Origin: Stenotrophomonas_A sp035629025
GTDB lineage: Bacteria > Pseudomonadota > Gammaproteobacteria > Xanthomonadales > Xanthomonadaceae
Assembly (NCBI GenBank): GCA_035629025.1
Contig: DASPIU010000087.1
Location: forward strand, 1 to 64,000
Direction of reading: 5' to 3'
DNA length: 64,000 bases
Position 1 is the stretch's first letter. Every line of letters begins with the position of its first letter. This document shows, in pieces, positions 16,219 to 26,081 of this stretch. Both the position numbers and the translations under genes were made by a program. The notes under the pieces were generated by a model that made no database searches, was not told the origin of the DNA, and saw nothing but the letters and a program-made list of their open reading frames with translations.

Positions 16219-17478
16219 ATGACGAACAAGCTATTCCGCCGGGAGGTGGCGGAGTCCCGCATGGAAACTTGGCTCGGGGAGATCACACTCCTGCAGCCTT
16301 TAAGTGACTGGGTTTTGGCCCTGACCGCAGGGGCACTAGCACTAATCGTAATGCTCGGCTTGTGGCTCGGGTCCTACACGCATCGATCTTCGGTCCGTGG
16401 TCAGCTACTTCCAGCGAAAGGCGTTGCAAACGTCGTCTCACCCTCAGCTGGAGTTGTTTCGAAGGTCTTGGTCGCTGAGGGCAGGCGCGTTACCAAAGGA
16501 GAGGCGCTGGCGATTGTTTCCGTTCCAAGCGCGACTCTTGATGAGGGCGATACCGGTACGGCGTTGCAGCATAGCTTGAATGTTAGGGCGGAGAGTCTCC
16601 GCTTTTCCTTAGACGCTAAACGTGAACAACTATCGCTTAGCAGGGGTCAGCTCGAAGAGCAATGGTCGAAATCGCGCACAGAGCTCAGCCAGATCGAGAG
16701 CGAAATATTAACGCGGAGGCGTCAAGTCATTCTCGCGAATGAAGTTCTTGGTCGCTGGAAAAAACTCCAAGAATCCAGGTATGTAAGTGCACTGCAGATC
16801 GCTCAGCAGGAGTCGAGCGTGCTGGAGTACACGAGCCAAATGCAGGCCCTGCAGCGACGCGCGACCGAGCTGCAGGTTGAGGATTCGCTTCTTGCGAAAA
16901 AGATTAGCCTTCTGCCAAGCGAGAGAGCCGATGTCGAAGCAGCGCATAGGAGCGAGATGGCTTCTTTGGAGCAGGAGCGACTTCAGCTGAAAGCAGGGTC
17001 GACGCAGGTAGTCATCGCACCCGCCGCAGGCACGATCGCGTCACAAATGATCAAGGCTGGGCAGTCAGTGCAGCTTGGACAAGTCCTACTTAGCATTCTC
17101 CCAGAAGGAGACGAGCTTGAAGCGGAGCTTCTCGTCGGCAGTCGGGATATAGGGTTCGTAGAAGTAGGGGACAGGGTGTTTCTACGATATCAAGCGTTTC
17201 CTTATCAGAAGTTTGGCCACCAGCCGGGACGAGTACGCCGGATCAGTAGAACTGCAATCCGGGCTTCCGAGATCGATCCATCGAACGTTAGCCAGTCTAG
17301 CGAGCCGCAGTACTTGGTGACGGTATCGCTAACACATCAGGACATTACGGTTTACGGCCGTCGGGTGGCGCTCCAGCCAGGCATGTTGCTGGACGCCGAT
17401 ATTCTCGGCGAGAAGAGGCGCCTCATGGAGTGGATTATGGAGCCGCTCTACTCTATGAAAGATCGCGTTGGCACGTAA
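16219..17478 (+). CDS. HlyD/CvaA-type membrane-fusion protein of the peptide exporter
   Basis: The 419-residue periplasmic adaptor links the inner-membrane ABC exporter to an outer-membrane TolC-type channel. One N-terminal membrane helix (about 30-51) is followed by the first half of a lipoyl domain (VSPSAGVVSKVLVAEGRRVT), a long coiled-coil hairpin (about 115-255, rich in Glu, Gln, Leu and Arg) and the second lipoyl half (VIAPAAGTIASQMIKAGQSV). A beta-barrel region ends the protein. No TolC gene is in the window, so a shared chromosomal TolC is assumed. It is the first gene of the plus-strand cluster. GC near 50% and codon use set it apart from flanking genes. Confidence 0.9.
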   Translation: MTNKLFRREVAESRMETWLGEITLLQPLSDWVLALTAGALALIVMLGLWLGSYTHRSSVRGQLLPAKGVANVVSPSAGVVSKVLVAEGRRVTKGEALAIVSVPSATLDEGDTGTALQHSLNVRAESLRFSLDAKREQLSLSRGQLEEQWSKSRTELSQIESEILTRRRQVILANEVLGRWKKLQESRYVSALQIAQQESSVLEYTSQMQALQRRATELQVEDSLLAKKISLLPSERADVEAAHRSEMASLEQERLQLKAGSTQVVIAPAAGTIASQMIKAGQSVQLGQVLLSILPEGDELEAELLVGSRDIGFVEVGDRVFLRYQAFPYQKFGHQPGRVRRISRTAIRASEIDPSNVSQSSEPQYLVTVSLTHQDITVYGRRVALQPGMLLDADILGEKRRLMEWIMEPLYSMKDRVGT

Positions 17479-17490
17479 CCAAGACCAGAT

Positions 17491-17509
17491 TTGCCGAGAA
17501 TGTCGGCAA
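17491..17509 (+). terminator. Stem-loop between the HlyD gene and precursor A
   Basis: TTGCCGA-GAATG-TCGGCAA is a perfect 7-bp stem with a 5-base loop, without a following T run. It lies just ahead of the first precursor gene. A role in RNA stability or processing is more likely than full termination. Confidence 0.4.
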
Positions 17510-17555
17510 TGCCGGAGTGCGCAACGGCACAATTGCGCCGCAAGAGGATAGAAAT

Positions 17556-17720
17556 GTGGAAGAACTTAGCATCGAAGACATGGAGCAAGTCTCAGGCGGC
17601 AGTCTTGCATCCGACGTCGGTAGCTGGCTGGGTAGCATCATTGGGACCGGCGCAAAGGTAATGAGCAACATCGATGCGATGGAAAATCCAATGCTTGGCG
17701 CGATGCAGTACGGCGCCTGA
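17556..17720 (+). CDS. Double-glycine precursor peptide A (bacteriocin-like)
   Basis: This 54-residue precursor has a 15-residue leader MEELSIEDMEQVSGG, a textbook double-glycine leader with the hydrophobic and acidic positions used by C39 peptidases, and a 39-residue core beginning SLASDVGSWLGSIIGTG. The core has overlapping GxxxG motifs (G7, G11, G15), as in two-peptide class IIb bacteriocins. It has no Cys and is slightly anionic, so lanthionine or disulfide chemistry is unlikely. The start is GTG 17556, 8 bases after AGAGG. The internal ATG at 17580 would leave too short a leader, whereas GTG gives exactly the same leader length as precursor B. Cleavage after Gly15 is inferred. Confidence 0.8.
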   Translation: MEELSIEDMEQVSGGSLASDVGSWLGSIIGTGAKVMSNIDAMENPMLGAMQYGA

Positions 17721-17750
17721 CCTGCCGAACGTCCATAAAAGGAGCAAGTA

Positions 17751-17897
17751 ATGAATGAGCTGACTCCCGAGCAAACTGAATTGGTTGCCGGCGGATCTCT
17801 TTACTCGGAGATCAATGATCTCTATGAAGCAGCGAAGGAATTTAGCTCTTCGTTCTGGTCTAGTGCCAAGCAAGCCTACGGAATCGAAGAGAAGTAA
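17751..17897 (+). CDS. Double-glycine precursor peptide B (bacteriocin-like)
   Basis: This 48-residue precursor lies 30 bp after precursor A, with a strong AGGAG site 6 bases before ATG 17751. The leader MNELTPEQTELVAGG is 15 residues long and the 33-residue core starts SLYSEINDLYEAAKEFSSSF and ends with KQAYGIEEK. Both cores begin Ser-Leu. The core is aromatic-rich, amphipathic, Cys-free and net negative. It has no GxxxG, so if A and B act as a pair they are unlike in sequence. The gene is small enough to be missed by routine gene calling. Alternatives to a bacteriocin are an exported signal peptide or a self-recognition factor. Confidence 0.8.
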   Translation: MNELTPEQTELVAGGSLYSEINDLYEAAKEFSSSFWSSAKQAYGIEEK

Positions 17898-17907
17898 CTT
17901 CGTTGCG

Positions 17908-17931
17908 CATCCGGGGCTTCTGCCCCGGATG
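17908..17931 (+). terminator. Strong hairpin between the precursor genes and the exporter gene
   Basis: CATCCGGGGC-TTCT-GCCCCGGATG is a perfect 10-bp stem with a 4-base loop, starting 10 bases after the precursor B stop. Only two T follow, so termination should be partial. Such attenuators commonly keep precursor mRNA abundant relative to the exporter mRNA. Confidence 0.65.
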
Positions 17932-18010
17932 TTCATTGACGTCTGAATTCTGGCATGTTCAATCGCGCCAACTTCATGCCGTTGGCAATAAGGCCGGATG
18001 TGAGTTTCTG

Positions 18011-20143
18011 ATGGTGCAATGTGTACTTCAGGCAGAGGCGGCCGAGTGCGGCCTGGCCGCGTTAGCTATGGTGGCCGAGGCCCACGGCATGGACGCTGAG
18101 CTCCATGATCTGCGTCGGCGCTTTCCCGTATCGCTGAGGGGTATGAAACTAAGTCATCTCATCAGAGTGGCAGAGAGGATCGGATTCTCATCGCGCGCCG
18201 TTCGGTTGGAGATGGATCACCTGGACAGGCTGACTCTGCCTTGCATTCTTCATTGGGATTTCGATCACTACGTGGTCCTGACAAGGGTAGGGCGAGCGAA
18301 GGTAACGGTGCTGGATCCTGCCCGAGGCAGGTGTACGCTTTCATGGCAAGAGGTGTCGCGGCGCTTTACGGGCATTGCCCTCGAGTTGGATCCTACGTGC
18401 GTTCCTGAGCCTAGGCGTCGCCGCACCTCGAGCATGCCACTTGCAAAGATGGCAGGGGAGATACGAGGACTATGGGCCTCTCTTGCTCGCATTCTGCTCT
18501 TGTCGTTAGCGCTGCAGGTATTCGTGGTATTGGCGCCGTTCTACACCCAGTGGGTAGTCGATCAAGTCTTGGTCTCGGCTGACGCAGAACTACTTACTAT
18601 CCTCGGGCTTGGCTTCGCTGTATCTCTCATGCTGCAGGTTGCGATTGGCTTTATCAGGGGGTGGTCAGTGACATATCTGTCCGCTACATTCGGCCGCTTA
18701 TGGACTCGCAACCTATTTGCGCATCTTCTAAAGTTGCCACTTGATTTCTTTGAAAGGAGAAATCTAGGTGACATAACATCACGTCTCTCGTCCGTGCAGG
18801 CAATCCAGAAAACGCTTACGACAACCTTCGTCGAGGCAATCATCGATGGTCTGATGGCAGCGGTAACCCTGGGGTTAATGGTCGCCTACAGTTGGCGCCT
18901 GGCCGCGGTTTCGGCGGCCGCGGTTTCGCTCTATCTAATGGTCCGGGCCGCGGCCTATGAGTGGTTTCGAGAGAGGTCCGAAAATCAGCTTCTGGCCGCG
19001 GCAAAGCAGCAGACCTACCTGCTCGAGACATTGCGCGGGATTCAGACCCTAAAGGTAGTTGGTGGCGAATACCTTCGTGGATCTAGGTTCAACAATCTAG
19101 TGAACGCTACGTCCAATGAAGAAGTTAGAATCTCACGTGCCACCCAAGCCTTTACAAGTGCTAGTCAGTTAATATTTGGACTGGAGAGAGTTGCGGTCAT
19201 CTGGATCGGCGCGGTGACAACGCTTCGTGGCGGTTTTTCGGTCGGAATGTTGATTGCGTACTTGGCATATAAAGATCAGTTCGCTGTTCGGGTATCTAGT
19301 TTGATAGACAAATGGGTAGACTTTCGAATGATGCGGCTGCATGGTGAACGCCTGTCCGACATCGTCTTGGCGAAGCCCGAGGCTGACGTGAAACTTCCGG
19401 AAGTATCTGGTTTCGAGGAATATCGAGTCGAAGTTCGCGACTTGTCTTTTCGCTACTCTGAGGGGGAGCCATGGGTACTTAAGGGTTGTAACTTCCAGAT
19501 TAATGCAGGTGAGTCAGTTGCCTTTGTTGGTCCTTCCGGTGGCGGGAAGACGACATTGTTGAAACTGCTCCTGGGCGTTCTGAGGCCCACGGAGGGAAGT
19601 ATTTTGGTGAATGGGCGCGATCTCCATAAGCTTGGAGCGCGTAACGTGCGGGCTGTGGTGGGCGCAGTGCTGCAGGAAGATCAGCTGTTCGCTGGGACGA
19701 TTGCGGATAACATCTGTTTCTTTGATGGCCAGGGAGATCTCGGGAGGATTGAGGCGGCGGCGAGGCTTGCGGCATTACATGACGATGTTATGGCGATGCC
19801 GATGGGGTATCTGAGTATAGTTGGCGATATGGGGAGTGCGTTGTCAGGTGGCCAGAAGCAGAGGCTGATCTTGGCGCGTGCGCTATACAGAAAGCCGCTT
19901 GCACTTTTCCTTGATGAGGCGACGAGTGACTTGGATGTCGCCCGGGAAAGGCTCGTCAATCAGGCGATACGCCAGCTGGCACTGACCAAGATCATTGTGG
20001 CCCACAGGCCGGAGACGATTGCGTCAGCAGACCGAGTTTTGATTATGGATAGGGGGGCAGTAGTTGAGGATGATGGTCGATCCCGTGCCGGGATCGTGGC
20101 GCCCTCGTCAGGTGCGGCGCATGACTTTGCTCAGATGGTTTGA
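18011..20143 (+). CDS. Peptidase-containing ABC exporter (PCAT) for double-glycine peptides
   Basis: The 710-residue bacteriocin exporter cleaves leaders and pumps the core peptide out. Domains run in order: C39 peptidase (1-135), six-helix ABC transmembrane domain (about 160-440) and nucleotide-binding domain (about 475-700). In the peptidase, oxyanion Gln7, nucleophile Cys13 (QAEAAECG), His86 (DHYVVL) and Asp102 (LDPARG) are all present. In the ATPase, GPSGGGKTT, LSGGQKQR and LFLDEATSDLD are intact. ATG 18011 places Cys13 where the family has it; a TTG at 17903 would add 36 unlikely residues and overlap the hairpin. With the HlyD protein it should form a type I secretion complex for precursors A and B. 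Confidence 0.92.
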   Translation: MVQCVLQAEAAECGLAALAMVAEAHGMDAELHDLRRRFPVSLRGMKLSHLIRVAERIGFSSRAVRLEMDHLDRLTLPCILHWDFDHYVVLTRVGRAKVTVLDPARGRCTLSWQEVSRRFTGIALELDPTCVPEPRRRRTSSMPLAKMAGEIRGLWASLARILLLSLALQVFVVLAPFYTQWVVDQVLVSADAELLTILGLGFAVSLMLQVAIGFIRGWSVTYLSATFGRLWTRNLFAHLLKLPLDFFERRNLGDITSRLSSVQAIQKTLTTTFVEAIIDGLMAAVTLGLMVAYSWRLAAVSAAAVSLYLMVRAAAYEWFRERSENQLLAAAKQQTYLLETLRGIQTLKVVGGEYLRGSRFNNLVNATSNEEVRISRATQAFTSASQLIFGLERVAVIWIGAVTTLRGGFSVGMLIAYLAYKDQFAVRVSSLIDKWVDFRMMRLHGERLSDIVLAKPEADVKLPEVSGFEEYRVEVRDLSFRYSEGEPWVLKGCNFQINAGESVAFVGPSGGGKTTLLKLLLGVLRPTEGSILVNGRDLHKLGARNVRAVVGAVLQEDQLFAGTIADNICFFDGQGDLGRIEAAARLAALHDDVMAMPMGYLSIVGDMGSALSGGQKQRLILARALYRKPLALFLDEATSDLDVARERLVNQAIRQLALTKIIVAHRPETIASADRVLIMDRGAVVEDDGRSRAGIVAPSSGAAHDFAQMV

Positions 20144-20144
20144 C

Positions 20145-20660
20145 ATGGCCTCAAACGTGAATCGTAAGAGTGTTGCATCTTGGATTGATCGCGAGATGTG
20201 GGGCGGCTCAGCCCTCCGGGTCTCGCTGCTAGGAGTCTCCCTGGCGCCGGTAAGTTTCGCTTTGGAAAACTGCTTGGAGTTCGTTCTGGATCGCCTTTTG
20301 ACGGCGATGGGTTTTGCTAGCAGGCTAGATGCGCTCAAAGGGGCGCAAGCCGTTGGCTCATGGATTTCTCCGGTGCTGCTAGCGCCAATCTTGGAAAATC
20401 TCGTTTGCCTGATGGTACTGCGTGCCTTCTTTCAAGAGCAAAGATCCTGGTGGAAGGGGCCTCTTGCCGTGGCGCTAATGGCAGGGCTGTTTCATTCCCT
20501 GGTGTATTGGGAACCTCGCTATCTGGCAGTTGGTGCCAATTTCTTCATCATATGTAGCCTCATCGCCAATGTTCGAAATCGAACTGCTGGGTTTTGGGCA
20601 TCCGTAATTGTGCACAGCCTCGGCAACGCCTTGGTTCTCTTGAGCCTCCGTTTGGCGTGA
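20145..20660 (+). CDS. CPBP/ABI-like membrane protein, candidate immunity factor (second of two)
   Basis: The protein has 171 residues and about five membrane segments. It starts one base after the exporter stop, so it is in the same transcript. CPBP-like motifs appear in order: Glu in PILENLVCLM, FHS in LMAGLFHSLVYW, and HSLGN (HxxxN). The second Glu of motif 1 is missing, so proteolysis is uncertain. Proteins of this family give self-immunity in several class II bacteriocin clusters, which fits the last-gene position here. It resembles the protein at 14696-15337 in motif order and spacing. An ATG eight codons upstream, inside the exporter gene, is an alternative start. Confidence 0.65.
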   Translation: MASNVNRKSVASWIDREMWGGSALRVSLLGVSLAPVSFALENCLEFVLDRLLTAMGFASRLDALKGAQAVGSWISPVLLAPILENLVCLMVLRAFFQEQRSWWKGPLAVALMAGLFHSLVYWEPRYLAVGANFFIICSLIANVRNRTAGFWASVIVHSLGNALVLLSLRLA

Positions 20661-20772
20661 GGCAAGTCTGATCGCGTCAACGGTAGCTGGCTAAAGTCGT
20701 GATATTGCGGCTTGCCGCAGTGACCAAGGCTCTTGCGAGTGCCTAGTGCTCAAGAGACCGGATAGCGGTAGG

Positions 20773-20804
20773 CAAAAAGAAAGGGGGAGGCCGCGGCCTC
20801 CCCC
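20773..20804 (-). terminator. Rho-independent terminator of gcvP
   Basis: Read on the minus strand, GGGGGAGGCC-GC-GGCCTCCCCC is a perfect 10-bp stem followed by TTTCTTTTTG. It lies 29 bp past the gcvP stop. It also separates gcvP from the convergent island. Confidence 0.85.
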
Positions 20805-20832
20805 TTCATGCCATTGCTGCTGCCCGATGCGC

Positions 20833-23700
<2,868 letters not shown>

Positions 23701-23797
23701 GGCGATGTTCCGGCAGGAGAGGAGGGCGGCGAAGCGCGCCGCGCAGTCCCCGCATGGCCGCCCAGGGCGGAGACGCGAACGACCACGAAGTGCTCTC

Positions 23798-23893
23798 GCG
23801 CCCCTCTGTCCTTTTGCCTGAGAGTTTGGAAAGGCGGACCGCTCCGTCTTTCGTGCCCCTTCGGCGCCGGATTGAACCGGTCTCTCCAGAGTG
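23798..23893 (-). promoter_or_regulatory. Glycine riboswitch upstream of gcvP
   Basis: On the minus strand the leader reads GGAGAGACCGG, then GCCGAAGGGGCA, then CTCTCAGGCAAAAGGACAG and AGGGG. This is the conserved core of a glycine aptamer. Only one aptamer is evident; the 3' side lacks a second copy of these blocks, so it looks like the singlet type. It ends about 100 bases before the gcvP start. Glycine binding would be expected to raise gcvP expression. Confidence 0.93.
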
Positions 23894-24284
23894 TTGGGTG
23901 CGCCATGCCGCGCGCACCGCGCAGGGGTGGTATGGGAGCCTGAGCGATTTCGGGCGATTGCGCCTTCGGCAGCGGGCGTGCCCGCTTCTCCCACCGCCTG
24001 CGGTGTTGGCCGCCATTATATGCGTGCCGCGGGGGTCTGGCGGGGCCGGCCGCGCGCGCGTTGCGCGGCGGTTGCGCCGCGGCCTGATTGGCCGGCGCCG
24101 GCATGAACGCGGGGCGTGCGCCGGGGTGCCCGGGCAGGCGGGGCTCTAGTAAGCTGGGCGCCTTCCGGATGCGTGGTTGCGCCGGCCTGCGGGCTGGCGC
24201 CGCCGCCGTTGCAGTTTCCACCGTCCGTGTTCCGGCCGCGCCCTTGGGCGCCGGCGGCGGTGGCAGCACAGACAAGGACCTCGT
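23894..24284. other. Divergent gap between the gcvP leader and the MFS gene
   Basis: About 390 bp, very GC-rich. It must hold the start of the gcvP leader transcript and the promoter of the exporter gene. I see no clear promoter boxes, no repeat of the families found elsewhere and no convincing small gene. Confidence 0.5.
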
Positions 24285-25538
24285 GTGAACGCCGCCCCCA
24301 CCCCGACCGCGCCCTCCACCCGCCGCATGGCCCTGCTGCTGGCGGGGCTGGCCATGTTCGGTCCGTTCTCGATCGACACCATCTTCCCGGCATTCCCGCA
24401 GCTGGCGCAGCGCCTGCATGCAGAACCGGTGGCGATCCAGCAGACGGTGAGCGTCTACCTGCTGTTCTACGGCCTGATGAGCTTGGCTCATGGGCCGCTG
24501 TCCGATGCCTGGGGCCGGCGCCGGGTCATCCTCGGCGGGCTGGTGCTGTTCATCGGCGCCTCCATCGGCTGCGCGTTGTCGCGCGACCTGCCGACCCTGC
24601 TGGTGTTCCGCGCGCTGCAGGGCGTGTCTGCCGGCGTCGGCGTGATCGTGGGCCGCGCGGTGATCCGCGACCTGTTTCATGGCCACGACGCGCAGCGGCT
24701 GATGAGCCAGGTGTCGATGATCTTTGGCGTCGCGCCGGCCATTGCGCCGATCATCGGCGGCTGGTTGCTGGCTACCGGCGCCGGCTGGCCGTTGATCTTC
24801 TGGTTCCTGGTCTGCTTCGCGGTGCTGCTGCTGGTCGCGGCGATCCTGGGCCTGCCCGAGACCCACCCGCCGGCCGCGCGTACCCCGCTGCATGCGGGGC
24901 GGCTGTTGCGTGACTACCGGCGCATTGGCTTGTCGCCGCGCTTCCTGCGCCTGTCCGGTGCTGGCGGCTTCACCTTCGGCGGTGTGTTCCTCTACATCGC
25001 CTCGGCGCCGGTGATGGTGATGCAGCATCTGCGCCTGGGCGAGGGCGACTTCGCCTGGTTGTTCATCCCCACCATCGGCGGCATGACGCTTGGCGCGTTC
25101 CTGTCCGGGCGCATGGCCGGGCGTGCCACGCCGAAGGTGCAGGTGCGGCTGGGCTATTGGCTGATCCTGGGCTCGGCGCTCAGCAACGTGGCCTACAACC
25201 TGGCGGTTGCGCAGATCTCGGTGCCGTGGGCGTTGATCCCGATCTTCCTGGCCGGCATCGGCATGGGCCTGATCTTTCCGATCCTGTCGCTGTCGGTCAT
25301 CGACCTGGCGCCGCAGCAACGTGGCCTGGCCTCGTCGTTGCAGATGTTCGTGCAGCTGATGATCAATACCCTGGTGGCCGGCGTCGCCTCGCCGCTGCTC
25401 AGCAGCCGGCCGCTGGACCTGGCCTTGGGCGCCACGGGCTTTTTCCTCGTCGGCTGGCTATTGTGGCGCTGGGAGCGGCGCAGCTACCGGCGCCTGTCGC
25501 GCATGCCGGCCGCTTCCGTGCCTTCTCCAGGAGCCTGA
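24285..25538 (+). CDS. Bcr/CflA-family MFS drug exporter
   Basis: This 417-residue major facilitator has 12 predicted membrane helices and a short polar N-terminus. It expels drugs such as bicyclomycin, chloramphenicol or sulfonamides by proton antiport; the substrate is not readable. Family features are FSIDTIFPAFPQLAQ in helix 1, the loop 2-3 motif GPLSDAWGRRRVIL and RALQGVSAGVGVIVGRAVIRD in helix 4-5. GTG 24285 is chosen because it follows AAGGA and leaves a normal N-terminus; the longer in-frame start would add 36 Arg-rich residues without support. The small gene at 25542 follows after 3 bp. Confidence 0.88.
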   Translation: MNAAPTPTAPSTRRMALLLAGLAMFGPFSIDTIFPAFPQLAQRLHAEPVAIQQTVSVYLLFYGLMSLAHGPLSDAWGRRRVILGGLVLFIGASIGCALSRDLPTLLVFRALQGVSAGVGVIVGRAVIRDLFHGHDAQRLMSQVSMIFGVAPAIAPIIGGWLLATGAGWPLIFWFLVCFAVLLLVAAILGLPETHPPAARTPLHAGRLLRDYRRIGLSPRFLRLSGAGGFTFGGVFLYIASAPVMVMQHLRLGEGDFAWLFIPTIGGMTLGAFLSGRMAGRATPKVQVRLGYWLILGSALSNVAYNLAVAQISVPWALIPIFLAGIGMGLIFPILSLSVIDLAPQQRGLASSLQMFVQLMINTLVAGVASPLLSSRPLDLALGATGFFLVGWLLWRWERRSYRRLSRMPAASVPSPGA

Positions 25539-25541
25539 AAC

Positions 25542-25943
25542 ATGTCGATCGATTCCAAGCTGCGCCGCGATGCCCGCCGCCGTCAGGAAGAGCGCGAACG
25601 CAATCGTGCCGCCGCCGCGCCGTCGCCTGCCAGTGCGGTCGAGCCGCACGCCGAGCTGCGCGATCCCGAGCGCAAGCTGCTGGCCGGCATCGTCCGCCGC
25701 GAGGGCGAGTGGGTGCTGGGCATGGACGGACGCATTGCCGGCGAGAGCTCCAGTGCCGCGCACGTGCTGGCGATGATCATGCTTGCCGGCGAGTTGCACG
25801 AGCGCGAGGGGCGGCCGGTGCGCCTGGCCTATTCGGACACCCTGAAGGACGCCGCGCACGCCGAGGCCAGGGCCGAGGGGCTGGAGTTCGAGCAGTTCAA
25901 GGCGCGGTTGGCGGCGCAGATGAGTGGGAGTGGGGCGGCTTGA
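25542..25943 (+). CDS. Conserved small protein, function unknown
   Basis: The 133-residue soluble protein has a highly charged N-terminal helix (LRRDARRRQEERERNR), an Ala/Pro linker and a compact middle (VRREGEWVLGMDGRIAGESS) followed by helices. There is no signal peptide or membrane segment. ATG 25542 lies 3 bp after the MFS stop, so it is probably co-transcribed and translated with the exporter. I do not recognise a named family. A REP-like palindrome follows. Confidence 0.7.
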   Translation: MSIDSKLRRDARRRQEERERNRAAAAPSPASAVEPHAELRDPERKLLAGIVRREGEWVLGMDGRIAGESSSAAHVLAMIMLAGELHEREGRPVRLAYSDTLKDAAHAEARAEGLEFEQFKARLAAQMSGSGAA

Positions 25944-25987
25944 GGTCGTCCCTCGATCTGACAGATCGCGACTGCGTCTGTCGGGGC

Positions 25988-26081
25988 TGTAGGAGCGGCT
26001 CTTGTGGCCTTCGGCCATCAGCCGCGACCGCCATCTGACAGGTCGCGACTCTGCCCGTCGGGGCTGAAGCCCCTCCTACAA
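25988..26081. repeat. GTAG-headed REP-like palindrome (copy 2)
   Basis: Left arm with the nested TGGCC-TTC-GGCCA hairpin as in copy 1; right arm in the variant form GGGGCTGAAGCCCC. A partial copy of the internal segment (ATCTGACAGATCGCGACT) precedes it from about 25957. The outer CCTAC (GTAGG on the minus strand) contains the TAG stop codon of the M2 peptidase gene. Confidence 0.85.

Noticed and set aside
17903..18010. TTG start for the exporter 36 codons upstream
   Set aside because: It would translate the hairpin and push the catalytic Cys far from its usual position near residue 13.
14696..20660. Integrase, transposase or attachment sites for the accessory island
   Set aside because: No recombinase gene, no flanking tRNA and no clear direct repeats at the borders were found, so the mode of acquisition is left open.
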